The notes beneath the pieces are model-generated. The model worked only from the letters and a program-made list of their open reading frames with translations, did no database searches and had not been told where the DNA came from. 64,000 nucleotides of DNA from Hydrogenophaga sp. (GTDB lineage Bacteria; Pseudomonadota; Gammaproteobacteria; Burkholderiales; Burkholderiaceae_C): positions 1 through 64,000 of the forward strand of contig JACVCO010000006.1 in assembly GCA_016741995.1 (NCBI GenBank), written 5' to 3'. A program made the position numbers and the translations under genes. Below are positions 17,647 to 26,876 of this stretch, piece after piece. The stretch's first letter is position 1. Every line of letters begins with the position of its first letter.

Positions 17647-18543
17647 TCAGCCCTGCAAGCCGTTCAAGGCGTAGTTCTGCGGGCCACGCACCGCGATCTT
17701 GAGCGCGCCCATGCGGTTGCCCAGTGCGGCGCAACGCTGCAAAGACCATCCTTGCGACAGCCCGTGCAGCAACGCGGCGCGGAAGGCATCGCCACAACCT
17801 GTCGGGTCGACCACGGCCTGGGCCTGCACCGGTGGCACACGCGTGGACTCGCCCTGCTCCCACACGTCGCAACCGTGTTCGCCCAGCGTGACGATCAGGC
17901 CGCGCACCTGGCGCGAGATATCCGCGAGCGACCACCCGGTGCGGTCGCACAGCATGCGCCCTTCGTAATCGTTCACCGCCACCCAGCTCGCCTGCGCGAT
18001 GAAGCGGCGCAGCTCCTCGCCATTGAACATGGGCAGACCCTGGCCGGGATCGAACACGAAGGGAATGCCGGCGGCATCGAGCTGCGCGGCATGGGAAATC
18101 ATTGCGTCGCGGCCATCGGGGGCGATGATGCCCAGGCTCAGGTCCCGGCGATCGGGCACCGGGTTCTGGTGCGCGAACGACATGGCGCCGGGGTGGAACG
18201 CGGTGATCTGGTTGTTGTCGCGGTCGGTCATGATCATGGCCTGCGCCGTGTAGGCATCGGGCACGCTGATCACGTGGCGCGTGTCCACCCCGAGGCCGCG
18301 CATGCGCTCGAGGTAGTCGGCCCCGTCACTCCCCAGCGCGGCCAGCGGCACCACCTCGGCGCCCAACTGGCGCAAGCCGTAGGCGATGTTCCCCGCGCAG
18401 CCTCCCGGGTCGCGGCGCAGACCCGGCACCAGAAAGGACACGTTCAGGATGTGAAGCTGATCCGGCAGGATCTGGTCGGCAAACCGACCCTCGAAGGTCA
18501 TGATGGTGTCGAAGGCAAGCGAACCGCAGACAAGAATGGCCAT
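17647..18543 (-). CDS. PfkB-family sugar/nucleoside kinase (adenosine kinase-like)
   Basis: This 298-aa ribokinase-fold protein has an N-terminal substrate region with GGCAGNIAYGL and the C-terminal PfkB signature DPTGCGDAFRAALLHGL, where GCGD holds the catalytic Asp and anion hole. Close relatives in Comamonadaceae are annotated as carbohydrate kinase or putative adenosine kinase; the sequence alone does not fix the substrate. It lies convergent to the H1-like gene and 27 bp downstream of the DUF3426 gene on the same strand. Confidence 0.85.
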   Translation of the reverse strand: MAILVCGSLAFDTIMTFEGRFADQILPDQLHILNVSFLVPGLRRDPGGCAGNIAYGLRQLGAEVVPLAALGSDGADYLERMRGLGVDTRHVISVPDAYTAQAMIMTDRDNNQITAFHPGAMSFAHQNPVPDRRDLSLGIIAPDGRDAMISHAAQLDAAGIPFVFDPGQGLPMFNGEELRRFIAQASWVAVNDYEGRMLCDRTGWSLADISRQVRGLIVTLGEHGCDVWEQGESTRVPPVQAQAVVDPTGCGDAFRAALLHGLSQGWSLQRCAALGNRMGALKIAVRGPQNYALNGLQG

Positions 18544-18570
18544 GGCGATGATGCAGTGGGTGAAGAAAGG

Positions 18571-19728
18571 TCAGGGATAAAAAACCAGTGCGCGGTAACC
18601 CGCCGTGGGCGTGTCTTCGCCGAGCATGAGCGACAGGCGAAGGCTCACCGACACGCTGTCGTTGGGCGAGAGCGCGGCCGGGGCATCGGGCCAGTCCTGC
18701 GGCAGGAACACACGCCGCGCCACCGGTTGCTCGCCGATGTTGGTCAGGGTCAGTTCAAGCGCGGGCAGCGCCACCTCCAGCGCGGAGCGGTTGCGCAGCA
18801 CGAAATCGAAGGAATAGAAGTTGCCCAGGCGGCGCACGAGCTCGGCGCTCTCGATCTCCACGGCGTCGATGCGCCGGATCGGCGCCAGATCGCAGCCAAG
18901 CCAGCCACAGGCCTGCTCGACCCAGGGACGCGCCTCGGGATGCATGGCCACCAGGCGGTGACGCTCCTGAATGGCCCACTGCCCGGCCAGCAAGACAACC
19001 AGCACGCAGGCCAGCACACCCAGCCCCACGCGCACGCCCGGCGAGGTCCAGTAAGCGCGCCGGCGGGCCTGGCGCACAAAGCCGGGCACCGCGCCCTCCG
19101 GGGCCACGTCTTCATCGTCGTCGTCGACGTGCCTGAGATCGGATGGCATCACCGACTCCGACGCGTCCTCGCGCGCCGATGCCGGCAGGGTCGCAACGGA
19201 TGTCGAGGAACGCGTCGTCTGTGCGAAGCGCTCGAGTTCGGCATGGAAGTCGGACGACAGCGCGTCGTCCGATGATTGCGGGGGATCGTCCGCCGTGCCG
19301 GCATCGACCTCGGCAAGTGGTTCCTCCGTCAACGGGCTGTCGACCGGCGCGGCCTCGATCGGTAGTACGGGGGCTGCGGCCGGCGACACGGCGGCGGGCG
19401 CATCGAGCGGGCCTTCACCAAACCACGCGTGAAGGTCGTCGTCGTCTTCGGGCACCCCATCCGTCGGTACGGGCACGGGCGCAGGGGCGGCTTGAACCAC
19501 CTCCTCGTCCATCACCGCCACCGGCAAGGGCGTTGCGGGCTCGAGGTCCACCGCGGGTGCCGGTGCGGGTTCTGGTGCAGGTGGCGGCACCCAGGCCTGC
19601 AAGTGAATCGTTGCGTCGAAGACATCGGAGCAATGGCCGCAGCGCACCCAGCCGTCCGATATCTTGAGCTGGTCGGCCACGACGCGGAACACGGTGCCGC
19701 AAGCCGGACAGCGGGTGGTGAAACTCAT
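18571..19728 (-). CDS. Zinc-ribbon MJ0042 / DUF3426 membrane protein
   Basis: The 385-aa protein starts with a zinc ribbon (CPACGTVF...RCGHC, about residues 8-36), followed by a long acidic Pro/Ala/Glu-rich linker, one transmembrane helix (around residues 229-251) and a C-terminal DUF3426 domain (about 260-385) of beta-rich character. The family is common beside prmA in betaproteobacteria; its function is unknown. A CATAAT hexamer ends 6 bp before the ATG, which predicts a leaderless mRNA. Confidence 0.88.
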   Translation of the reverse strand: MSFTTRCPACGTVFRVVADQLKISDGWVRCGHCSDVFDATIHLQAWVPPPAPEPAPAPAVDLEPATPLPVAVMDEEVVQAAPAPVPVPTDGVPEDDDDLHAWFGEGPLDAPAAVSPAAAPVLPIEAAPVDSPLTEEPLAEVDAGTADDPPQSSDDALSSDFHAELERFAQTTRSSTSVATLPASAREDASESVMPSDLRHVDDDDEDVAPEGAVPGFVRQARRRAYWTSPGVRVGLGVLACVLVVLLAGQWAIQERHRLVAMHPEARPWVEQACGWLGCDLAPIRRIDAVEIESAELVRRLGNFYSFDFVLRNRSALEVALPALELTLTNIGEQPVARRVFLPQDWPDAPAALSPNDSVSVSLRLSLMLGEDTPTAGYRALVFYP

Positions 19729-19734
19729 GCGCGA

Positions 19735-19740
19735 ATTATG
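19735..19740 (-). promoter_or_regulatory. -10 element, leaderless start of the DUF3426 gene
   Basis: CATAAT, then 6 bp, then ATG. The expected start point coincides with the start codon, and there is no Shine-Dalgarno sequence. Confidence 0.5.
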
Positions 19741-19770
19741 GCGGGCCCGGGTGCCATCGGCCCACAGGGC

Positions 19771-20655
19771 TCAAGCCTTGCGTGCGGTCATGAGGATCCA
19801 GCCATCCTCTTCATCGCTGACATCGAGCGCCAGCCACGGCGCGTAGGCCGCCTTGAGTTCGTCGGCCTGGCGCGCGAGGATGCCTGCGAGCACCAGATGC
19901 CCGTCCGGGCGCACATGCGCGCAGAGCAAAGGCGCGAGCACCTTGAGGGGCGTGGCCAGGATGTTGGCCAGCACGAGATCGTGCTCACCCACCGCGGCCT
20001 CGGGCAAGCCGGCCAGCAGTTGCACGTGGTTGGCCTCGGCGTTGAGCCGCGTGGCCTCGACCGCCGCGGGATCGATGTCGACCGCGAGAATGTCGCGCGC
20101 ACCGTGCTTGGCCGCACCGATGGCCAGGATGCCGGAGCCGCAACCGTAGTCGAGCACGCGCGGGCCCACGGGCGCGTGGCGCGCGGTCCAGCGCAGGCAC
20201 ATGCGCGTGGTGGGGTGGGTCCCGGTGCCGAAGGCCAGGCCGGGATCGAGGCGAATCACCTGCTCGGCCTGCGCGGGCGGTTCGTGCCAGGAAGGCACGA
20301 TCCAGAAGCTGGGGGTGATCTCGACCGGATCGAACTGCGACTGCGTCAGACGCACCCAGTCCTGGTCGGCCACGGCGCGCACGCCGTGTACGACACAGCC
20401 TTCGAAAAAGTCCTGCGCCTGCAACAGCACGGCCGCTTCGCGCGCGGCCACCTCGGTGCCGAAAAGCGCCACCACGCGCGAACGCTGCCAGCCCTCCTTG
20501 GGCGGCGGCATCCCGGGTTCGCCGAACAGCGCCTGCTCGGCTTCGGTCATGGCGTCGGCGTCCTCGACCGAAGCACTCAGGGCATCGAGCGCTTCCAGCG
20601 CATCGCTCACGGGTTCGACCGCGGCCTCGGGCACCAGCAGCACAAGCTCAAACAA
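19771..20655 (-). CDS. prmA: Ribosomal protein L11 methyltransferase
   Basis: PrmA (about 294 aa) trimethylates ribosomal protein L11. The C-terminal Rossmann methyltransferase domain shows DPGLAFGTGTHPTTRMCL, VLDYGCGSGILAIGA and DIDPAAVE, all typical. There is no ATG near the N-terminus. The family begins MFEL, which fits a TTG at 20655 giving (M)FELVLLVPE. Alternatives are GTG 20703, overlapping nothing conserved, and TTG 20724 inside accC. A perfect terminator-like hairpin occupies 20656-20678, just before the chosen start, which argues against the longer forms. Confidence 0.88.
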   Translation of the reverse strand: MFELVLLVPEAAVEPVSDALEALDALSASVEDADAMTEAEQALFGEPGMPPPKEGWQRSRVVALFGTEVAAREAAVLLQAQDFFEGCVVHGVRAVADQDWVRLTQSQFDPVEITPSFWIVPSWHEPPAQAEQVIRLDPGLAFGTGTHPTTRMCLRWTARHAPVGPRVLDYGCGSGILAIGAAKHGARDILAVDIDPAAVEATRLNAEANHVQLLAGLPEAAVGEHDLVLANILATPLKVLAPLLCAHVRPDGHLVLAGILARQADELKAAYAPWLALDVSDEEDGWILMTARKA

Positions 20656-20678
20656 AGACCCGGCCTGGGGCCGGGTCT
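20656..20678 (-). terminator. Intrinsic terminator/attenuator between accC and prmA
   Basis: On the minus strand a perfect 10-bp stem AGACCCGGCC / GGCCGGGTCT with a 3-nt loop is followed by TTTGTTT. It would end accBC transcripts, and its T-rich tail contains the probable TTG start of prmA. Confidence 0.65.
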
Positions 20679-20692
20679 CGTCGGTGGGTTGA

Positions 20693-22042
20693 TCAGCGCT
20701 CACGTTGCGAGAGCCACTCTTCAAGGTAGTGGATGTTGGTACCGCCGGCCACGAAGTTGGCGTCGACCATGATCTCGCGGTGCAGCGGGATGTTGGTCTT
20801 GATGCCTTCGACCACCGTCTCGGCCAGCGCGGTGCGCATGCGTGCCAGCGCCTGCTCGCGCGTGTCGCCGTGCACGACGATCTTGCCGATCATGGAGTCG
20901 TAGTTGGGCGGCACGAAGTAGTTGGTGTAGGCGTGCGAATCCACGCGCACCCCGGGTCCCCCCGGGGGGTGCCACATCGAGATGCGGCCCGGCGAGGGCG
21001 TGAACTTGTACGGATCCTCGGCGTTGACACGGCACTCGATCGCGTGACCCTTGAGCTGCACCTGGCGTTGTGTGAAAGGCAGTTTCTCGCCGGCAGCCAC
21101 CGCGATCTGCGTCCTCACGATGTCGATGCCGGTGATCCATTCGGTGACCGGGTGCTCCACCTGGACGCGCGTGTTCATCTCGATGAAATAGAACTCGCCG
21201 TTCTCGAACAGGAACTCGAAGGTGCCCGCGCCGCGGTAGCCGATCTTCTTGCAGGCGGCCGCGCAGCGCTCGCCGATCTTCTCGATCAGGCGGCGCGGAA
21301 TGCCGGGCGCCGGCGCTTCCTCGATCACCTTCTGGTGGCGCCGCTGCATGGAGCAGTCGCGCTCCCCCAGATACACCGCGTTGCGGTGCTGGTCAGCGAG
21401 GATCTGGATCTCGATGTGCCGCGGGTTCTGGAGAAACTTCTCCATATAGACCTCGGCGTTGCCGAAAGCCGCACCGGCCTCGGCCTTGGTGGTCTGCACC
21501 GCGTGCAGCAGCGCGGCCTCGGTGTGCACCACGCGCATGCCACGGCCGCCACCGCCGCCCGCGGCCTTGATGATCACCGGGTAGCCAATCGCCTTGGCCG
21601 TGCGCTTGATCACCACCGGATCGTCGGGCAGCGCACCATCGGAGCCGGGCACGCAGGGCACGCCGGCGCGGATCATGGCCTGTTTGGCCGAGACCTTGTC
21701 GCCCATGAGGCGGATGGAATCGGGCGTGGGGCCGATGAAGGTGAAGCCGCTCTTTTCGACACGCTCGGCGAAGTCGGCGTTCTCGGACAGGAAGCCATAG
21801 CCCGGGTGAATGGCCTCGGCATCCGTCACCTCGGCGGCCGAGATGATGGCCGGCATGTTCAGGTAGCTCTGCCCCGACGGGGCCGGCCCGATGCAGACCG
21901 CCTCGTCGGCCAGCTTGACGTACTTGGCGTCGCGATCGGCCTCGGAATAGACCATCACCGCCTTGATGCCCATCTCACGGCAGGCGCGCTGGACACGCAA
22001 CGCGATCTCGCCGCGGTTGGCGATCAGGATCTTCTTGAACAT
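20693..22042 (-). CDS. accC: Acetyl-CoA carboxylase, biotin carboxylase subunit
   Basis: AccC (449 aa) carboxylates the biotin of AccB using ATP and bicarbonate, the first step of fatty-acid synthesis. It shows the ATP-grasp glycine-rich loop [11 protein letters not shown], the biotin carboxylase active-site motif [16 protein letters not shown] and full length. The gene lies 13 bp after accB and is cotranscribed with it. Confidence 0.97.
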   Translation of the reverse strand: MFKKILIANRGEIALRVQRACREMGIKAVMVYSEADRDAKYVKLADEAVCIGPAPSGQSYLNMPAIISAAEVTDAEAIHPGYGFLSENADFAERVEKSGFTFIGPTPDSIRLMGDKVSAKQAMIRAGVPCVPGSDGALPDDPVVIKRTAKAIGYPVIIKAAGGGGGRGMRVVHTEAALLHAVQTTKAEAGAAFGNAEVYMEKFLQNPRHIEIQILADQHRNAVYLGERDCSMQRRHQKVIEEAPAPGIPRRLIEKIGERCAAACKKIGYRGAGTFEFLFENGEFYFIEMNTRVQVEHPVTEWITGIDIVRTQIAVAAGEKLPFTQRQVQLKGHAIECRVNAEDPYKFTPSPGRISMWHPPGGPGVRVDSHAYTNYFVPPNYDSMIGKIVVHGDTREQALARMRTALAETVVEGIKTNIPLHREIMVDANFVAGGTNIHYLEEWLSQRER

Positions 22043-22055
22043 GGGTGGGTGGCCT

Positions 22056-22520
22056 TCACTCGATCACGAACAGCGGCTGGCCGTATTCGACCGCCTGCCC
22101 GTTCTGGACCAGGATCTGGGTCACGGTGCCGCTCTTGTCGGCTTCGATCTCGTTGAGGATCTTCATCGCCTCGACGATGCAGATGGTGTCGCCTTCCTTG
22201 ATGCTGTCGCCCACCTCGACAAACGGCTTTGCGCCGGGCGCCGAGGAGCGGTAGAACGTGCCCACCATGGGCGACTTGACGGTGTGCCCGGCAGGCGCCA
22301 CCGGAGCGGGAGCCGGGGCAGACGCCGGCGGAGCCACCTCGACCACCGGCGCGGTGACCACGGCGGGCGTCGGGGCCATGCTGTAGGTGACCGGTGCCGG
22401 CATCACCGCCGGGCTGGCCTTGACGATGCGGACCTTACCTTCGGCCTCGGTGATCTCGAGCTCCGACACATTGGACTCCGACACGAGATCGATCAGAGTC
22501 TTAAGTTTTCGCAAATCCAT
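22056..22520 (-). CDS. accB: Biotin carboxyl carrier protein of acetyl-CoA carboxylase
   Basis: AccB (154 aa) carries the biotin on the Lys of EAMKI near the C-terminus. It has an N-terminal family segment ([17 protein letters not shown]), an Ala/Pro linker and the biotinyl domain. The start at 22520 is preceded by GGAGATACC, a good ribosome site; the longer open frame to 22616 is not conserved. The expected upstream aroQ is absent; a TlpA-like gene lies there instead. The 175 bp upstream hold no gene and presumably the accBC promoter. Confidence 0.95.
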   Translation of the reverse strand: MDLRKLKTLIDLVSESNVSELEITEAEGKVRIVKASPAVMPAPVTYSMAPTPAVVTAPVVEVAPPASAPAPAPVAPAGHTVKSPMVGTFYRSSAPGAKPFVEVGDSIKEGDTICIVEAMKILNEIEADKSGTVTQILVQNGQAVEYGQPLFVIE

Positions 22521-22695
22521 GGTATCTCCAACGATTTCTACGCCAAACTGGCTCAATTGCTCATAAGTCCACAGGACTGCAATGGCCTGCCGGCGCGAGG
22601 GTGCAGCAGTGTACACGAACGGATTTCACGCGCCGAGCCGTCCATCCATGGACGCTTGGCGGGACATTGGACGACGTTAGCGGGAGTTGAGGGCG

Positions 22696-23223
22696 TCAGG
22701 CAAGCTTGGCCCACTCAGCCAGGTCTTCGGGTTTGACCTGCCCGATCTTGCGATGGACGACCCGGCCTTCGGGGCCGAAAACCACCGTGAAGGGCAAGCC
22801 ACCGGACGGATTGCCCAGGGTGCGGCTGAGGTCGGTGCCGGCAAAGCCGGTCATGGCCACGGGGAAATCCAGCGGCAGCTTGTTGAGAAAGCCACGCACC
22901 GCCTCCACACGGTCCACCGCCAGGCCGAGCAATTGCCAGCCCTTGGCCGCCTGCTCGCGATGAAAGGCATTGAGCAGCGGCAGCTCTTCAATGCAGGGCG
23001 GGCACCAGGTGGCCCAGAAGTTCACCAGCAGCGGCTTGCCGCGGAACCCGGCCATGGCCAGCGGCCGGCCTTCGGGCGAGTCGAAGCTGGAGGCCCAGAA
23101 GGTGGCCTCGGCCCCTTCCAGCACGGGTTGCGGCCGCCAACGGCGCTCGGCCAAGAACACCCCGGCCCCTGCCGCGGCCACGGCCACCCCACCCATCAGC
23201 CAGCGCCGGCGCTGCGGGTTCAT
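22696..23223 (-). CDS. TlpA-type thiol-disulfide oxidoreductase
   Basis: The 175-aa protein has an N-terminal signal/anchor with a twin-Arg-like RRRW start (residues 5-8) and a hydrophobic stretch (10-25), then a thioredoxin fold with active site WCPPC (73-77). TlpA/ResA proteins keep periplasmic cysteines reduced, often for cytochrome c maturation. It overlaps the gene upstream by 4 bp (ATGA). Confidence 0.88.
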   Translation of the reverse strand: MNPQRRRWLMGGVAVAAAGAGVFLAERRWRPQPVLEGAEATFWASSFDSPEGRPLAMAGFRGKPLLVNFWATWCPPCIEELPLLNAFHREQAAKGWQLLGLAVDRVEAVRGFLNKLPLDFPVAMTGFAGTDLSRTLGNPSGGLPFTVVFGPEGRVVHRKIGQVKPEDLAEWAKLA

Positions 23224-23822
23224 GCGCCCTCCCCGGCCAGCAAGGCCCGCACGGCCTGGGCATCACCCCGCGGCTTGCGCCCCTGGCTGTCGGCCTTGAG
23301 CGCGCCGCGCAGCCCGTCGTGGTCATGCACCACCAGGTGCAGCAGCACCCATTGGCCCAAAGGCTCGCAGCGGGTACGCACCGTCAAGGCACTCACCTCG
23401 TCGCCCCGCCAATCCGAGGTGCTGCCCGGGTGGTAGTCCACGCGGTGGTCGATCAAGGCCCATTCGGCCTGCTTGGGGTCGTCGCAGAAGAGGTGCATGT
23501 GAATGTCGCTGTGGCGCGTGGCCGTGCCGTGCCAGACGGCGCCGCCGAGGTGTGGGCGGAAGGCCTGAAGTCGATCCATCCAGACCAGGGCCAGTTCCCG
23601 CAGGGCACGCAGCTCGGCGGGCTGGGTGTCGGCGCAGAACACCGCGATGTGTTCGCGCACGGCGGCCTCGAGGGTGTCGTTGTCGGGCAGGGGCGAGCGC
23701 GGTGGCAGGCCGAGCTGGCGGATCGCGGCGCGTTTGGCGGCGGCGTAGTCCTGACCCTCGTCGACCACCAGGCCGGCGGCCACGGCGGCGATTTCGGCGG
23801 CGGTGTCATCTCGCGAAAGCAT
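23220..23822 (-). CDS. Conserved hypothetical protein, possible nucleotidyltransferase-like fold
   Basis: This 200-aa protein has no signal peptide or membrane helix. The N-terminal half is alpha-helical. Residues 94-112 read GAVWHGTATRHSDIHMHLF, which resembles the G-x-x-x-G-T-A-x-x-S-D-I segment of nucleotidyltransferase domains, but I cannot confirm this. It is cotranslated with the TlpA-like gene (4-bp overlap) and is divergent from mpl across 40 bp. A CACAAT hexamer 6 bp before the ATG suggests a leaderless mRNA. Confidence 0.75.
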   Translation of the reverse strand: MLSRDDTAAEIAAVAAGLVVDEGQDYAAAKRAAIRQLGLPPRSPLPDNDTLEAAVREHIAVFCADTQPAELRALRELALVWMDRLQAFRPHLGGAVWHGTATRHSDIHMHLFCDDPKQAEWALIDHRVDYHPGSTSDWRGDEVSALTVRTRCEPLGQWVLLHLVVHDHDGLRGALKADSQGRKPRGDAQAVRALLAGEGA

Positions 23823-23828
23823 CGGGGG

Positions 23829-23834
23829 ATTGTG
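23829..23834 (-). promoter_or_regulatory. -10 element of the hypothetical/tlpA-like pair
   Basis: CACAAT, 6 bp, ATG at 23822 on the minus strand. It is part of a 40-bp divergent region with the mpl promoter. Confidence 0.4.
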
Positions 23835-23850
23835 CCCCGGGCCACATACC

Positions 23851-23856
23851 TAGAAT
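23851..23856 (+). promoter_or_regulatory. -10 element, leaderless start of mpl
   Basis: TAGAAT (5/6 match to TATAAT) is followed by 6 bp and the mpl ATG. No Shine-Dalgarno sequence is present. Confidence 0.5.
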
Positions 23857-23862
23857 CCGCGC

Positions 23863-25248
23863 ATGCACATTCACATCCTGGGCATCTGCGGCACGTTCAT
23901 GGGCGGTGTCGCGGCCCTGGCCCGCGAGGCGGGCCACCGCGTGACCGGCTGCGACGCCGGCGTCTACCCCCCCATGAGCGACCAGCTTCGGGCGCTGGGC
24001 ATCGATCTCATCGAAGGCTTTGGCGCCGACCAGATGGCGCTCAAGCCCGACGTCTGGGTGATCGGCAACGTGGTCAGCCGCGCGCGGCTGACCGACGGCA
24101 CGCCCAAATTCCCGCTGATGGAGGCCATCCTCGACGCCGGCGCGCCCTACACCAGCGGCCCTCAATGGCTGGCCGAGAACGTGCTGCAGGGCCGCCACGT
24201 GCTGGCGGTGGCGGGCACGCACGGCAAGACCACCACCACGTCGATGCTCGCGTGGATCCTGGAAGCGTGTGGGCAGCAACCCGGCTTTCTGGTGGGCGGC
24301 GTGCCCATGAACTTCGGCGTCTCGGCGCGCCTTGGCCAAGGCGCCGGCTTCGTGATCGAGGCCGACGAATACGACACCGCCTTCTTCGACAAGCGCAGTA
24401 AGTTCGTTCACTACCGGCCGCGCACGGCCATCCTCAACAACCTCGAGTTCGACCACGCCGACATCTTCGACGACCTCAAGGCCATCGAACGCCAGTTCCA
24501 CCACCTCGTGCGCACCGTGCCTGCGAGCGGGCGCGTGGTCGTCAACGGGTTGGAGGAAAGCCTGGCGCGTGTGCTGCACCAGGGTTGCTGGAGCGAGGTC
24601 TGCAGCTTCGGGGCAGCCGTGAGCGACTTCACCGCCGAAGGCGAACCGCACGACTTCGCGGTGCTGCGCGGCGGGCGCGGTGCGGGCCACGTGCGCTGGG
24701 CGCTGTCGGGCGTGCACAACCAGCTCAATGCGCTCGCCGCCATTGCCGCGGCCGAGCACCTGGGCGTGCCACCGGCCGACGCGGCCGCTGCACTGGCCCG
24801 GTTCGAGAACGTGCGCCGGCGCATGGAGGTGCGCGGCACGGTGGCCCGCACCGGCGGCGACATCACCGTCTACGACGACTTCGCGCACCACCCGACGGCC
24901 ATCCGCACCACGCTCGACGGGCTCGCGCGGCGCCTGGGCTCGCCGCGGGGTCGCATCCTCGCGGTGTTCGAGCCGCGCAGCAACACCATGAAACTGGGCA
25001 CCATGAAATCCCAGTTGCCCTGGAGCCTGGAGCAGGCCGATCTGGCCTTCTGCCACTCGGGCGGGCTCGACTGGGACGCGACCGAAGCCCTGGCCCCGAT
25101 GGGCGCGCGCGCGCAGGTGGCCGGCAACATCGACGCGCTGGTGCACCAGGTGGTGCAGGCCGCACAGCCCGGCGATCACATCGTGTGCATGAGCAACGGC
25201 GGCTTCGGCGGCATCCACGAGCGCCTGCTCAAGGCGCTCGCGGGTTGA
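23863..25248 (+). CDS. mpl: UDP-N-acetylmuramate:L-Ala-gamma-D-Glu-meso-DAP ligase
   Basis: Mpl (461 aa) re-attaches the recycled murein tripeptide to UDP-MurNAc. It has the N-terminal UDP-binding motif HILGICGTFMGG, the Mur-ligase P-loop [11 protein letters not shown], and the EADEYDTAFFDKRSKFVHY segment that distinguishes Mpl from MurC. It complements ampD at 11.7 kb in cell-wall recycling. It is divergent from the hypothetical gene upstream. Confidence 0.95.
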   Translation: MHIHILGICGTFMGGVAALAREAGHRVTGCDAGVYPPMSDQLRALGIDLIEGFGADQMALKPDVWVIGNVVSRARLTDGTPKFPLMEAILDAGAPYTSGPQWLAENVLQGRHVLAVAGTHGKTTTTSMLAWILEACGQQPGFLVGGVPMNFGVSARLGQGAGFVIEADEYDTAFFDKRSKFVHYRPRTAILNNLEFDHADIFDDLKAIERQFHHLVRTVPASGRVVVNGLEESLARVLHQGCWSEVCSFGAAVSDFTAEGEPHDFAVLRGGRGAGHVRWALSGVHNQLNALAAIAAAEHLGVPPADAAAALARFENVRRRMEVRGTVARTGGDITVYDDFAHHPTAIRTTLDGLARRLGSPRGRILAVFEPRSNTMKLGTMKSQLPWSLEQADLAFCHSGGLDWDATEALAPMGARAQVAGNIDALVHQVVQAAQPGDHIVCMSNGGFGGIHERLLKALAG

Positions 25249-25255
25249 ACACCCA

Positions 25256-25576
25256 TCAGTAGCTGAGGGACTGCCCCGGCACGTCCACCGTCACCACGGG
25301 CTTGGCCAGCGCCGCGCTCGCCGCGCGCGCAAAGGCGGTTGCCCATTCGCGGTGGGCCACATCACGGAAGTGCGCCTCGCCCGCGGCCTGCGCAACGCAC
25401 AGGATCTTGTCGGCCGTGAGCACCTTGCCCGTGGGGCGCAAGGGTTCGCAACCCATGGCCGTGAACTGTTCATCAAGCCAGTGCCGCGCCTGGTCGTGCG
25501 GCATGGGCTGCACCTCTTCCAGGTCGATGCGGTAGGAAGCGGGATCGCCCCAGGTGACGATGACTTGGCTGCGCAT
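25256..25576 (-). CDS. Conserved hypothetical protein
   Basis: A small, soluble 106-aa protein with no recognised domain. The start at 25576 is preceded by GAGGAG at a good distance; a longer frame to 25606 has no support. A CACAAT hexamer at 25604-25609, inside a perfect 7-bp hairpin (25599-25615), may be its -10. It is convergent with mpl (7 bp between stops) and lies downstream of the DAHP synthase gene on the same strand. Confidence 0.7.
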   Translation of the reverse strand: MRSQVIVTWGDPASYRIDLEEVQPMPHDQARHWLDEQFTAMGCEPLRPTGKVLTADKILCVAQAAGEAHFRDVAHREWATAFARAASAALAKPVVTVDVPGQSLSY

Positions 25577-25654
25577 GGCGTCTCCTCGAATCGGGTGTCG
25601 GGGCATTGTGCCCCGCCCGACCGGCGCACCCCTCGGGAGAAGCCCCGATCGACC

Positions 25655-26779
25655 TCAGCGCCGCGAAGCCAGCACCGCTTGCGACAACACCTCCAGCGCC
25701 TGCAGCGAATCGCCCCAACCCAGGCAGGCGTCGGTGATGCTCTGGCCGTAGTGCAGCGCGGCCGGGTCGTCCTTGCCCGGGGTGAACTTCTGCGCGCCGG
25801 CCTCGATGTGGCTTTCGATCATCACGCCGAAGACGGACTTGCTGCCGCCAGCGATCTGGGCACCGATGTCGCGCGCCACGTCGAGCTGCTTCTCGTGCTG
25901 CTTGCTGCTGTTGGCGTGGCTGCAATCGACCATGAGGCGCGGCACCTGCTTCGCCGCGTCGAGGTCTTTCACCGCGCTGGCCACGCTGGCGGCGTCGTAG
26001 TTGGGCGCCTTGCCGCCACGCAGGATCACGTGGCAATCCTTGTTGCCCTTGGTCTGCACGACGGCAACCTGCCCGTTCTTGTGCACCGAGAGGAAATGGT
26101 GGCCGCGCGCCGCGGCCTGGATCGCGTCGGTGGCGATCTTGATGTTGCCGTCGGTGCCGTTCTTGAAGCCGATCGGTGCCGACAGGCCCGAGGCCAGCTC
26201 GCGATGCACCTGGCTCTCGGTGGTGCGCGCGCCGATGGCGCCCCAGCTGATGAGGTCACCGATGTATTGCGGCGAAATCACGTCGAGGAACTCGCTGCCG
26301 GCGGGCAGGCCCTGGCGGTTGATCTCGATCAGCAGCTGGCGCGCGATGCGCAGGCCTTCGTCGATGCGGTAGCTCTCGTCGAGGTAGGGGTCGTTGATCA
26401 GGCCCTTCCAGCCGACGGTGGTGCGCGGTTTCTCGAAGTACACGCGCATCACGATCTCCAGCGTGTCGGCGTACTTGTCGCGCAGCGGCTTCAGGCGGCG
26501 CGCGTAGTCCAGCGCCGCGGCCGGGTCGTGGATCGAGCACGGGCCGATGATCACGAGCAGCCGGTCGTCCTTGCCGTGCAGGATGCGGTGGATGCGGTGG
26601 CGCGTCTGGCTGATCAGCGCCTCCGTCGGTGTGCCGGCGATGGGGAAGAAGCGGATGAGGTGTTCGGGCGGGGGAAGCACGGTGATGTCCTGGATGCGTT
26701 CGTCGTCGGTCTCGCTGGTCTTGTCGACGGGGCGCGCATACCAGGCGTCGCTGGCGGCGGAAGTGGCTTTGGCGTTCAT
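25655..26779 (-). CDS. aroG: 3-deoxy-7-phosphoheptulonate (DAHP) synthase, class I
   Basis: This 374-aa enzyme condenses PEP and erythrose-4-phosphate, the first step of the shikimate pathway. It is an AroF/G/H-type enzyme: IIGPCSIHD (metal/PEP site), PRTTVGWKG, GFKNGTDG, VDCSHANS and the C-terminal GVMIESH are all present. Which aromatic amino acid inhibits it cannot be read with certainty. The start at 26779 follows AGGAG. The 170-nt leader codes for an aromatic-rich peptide and contains a terminator, so expression is probably attenuated. Confidence 0.94.
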   Translation of the reverse strand: MNAKATSAASDAWYARPVDKTSETDDERIQDITVLPPPEHLIRFFPIAGTPTEALISQTRHRIHRILHGKDDRLLVIIGPCSIHDPAAALDYARRLKPLRDKYADTLEIVMRVYFEKPRTTVGWKGLINDPYLDESYRIDEGLRIARQLLIEINRQGLPAGSEFLDVISPQYIGDLISWGAIGARTTESQVHRELASGLSAPIGFKNGTDGNIKIATDAIQAAARGHHFLSVHKNGQVAVVQTKGNKDCHVILRGGKAPNYDAASVASAVKDLDAAKQVPRLMVDCSHANSSKQHEKQLDVARDIGAQIAGGSKSVFGVMIESHIEAGAQKFTPGKDDPAALHYGQSITDACLGWGDSLQALEVLSQAVLASRR

Positions 26780-26819
26780 CACGGGCTCCTGGGTGGGATC
26801 TTGGAAAGGTGAAGGGGCG

Positions 26820-26854
26820 AAAAAAAACCGCCGGGCTTGGGGCTCCGGCGGTTT
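26820..26854 (-). terminator. Attenuator terminator in the aroG leader
   Basis: On the minus strand AAACCGCCGG and CCGGCGGTTT form a perfect 10-bp stem with a 10-nt loop and run into eight T (26827-26820). It lies 22 nt after the leader-peptide stop and about 40 nt before the aroG ATG. Confidence 0.85.
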
Positions 26855-26876
26855 GGTTCGAGATTCTTTGGCGCGC

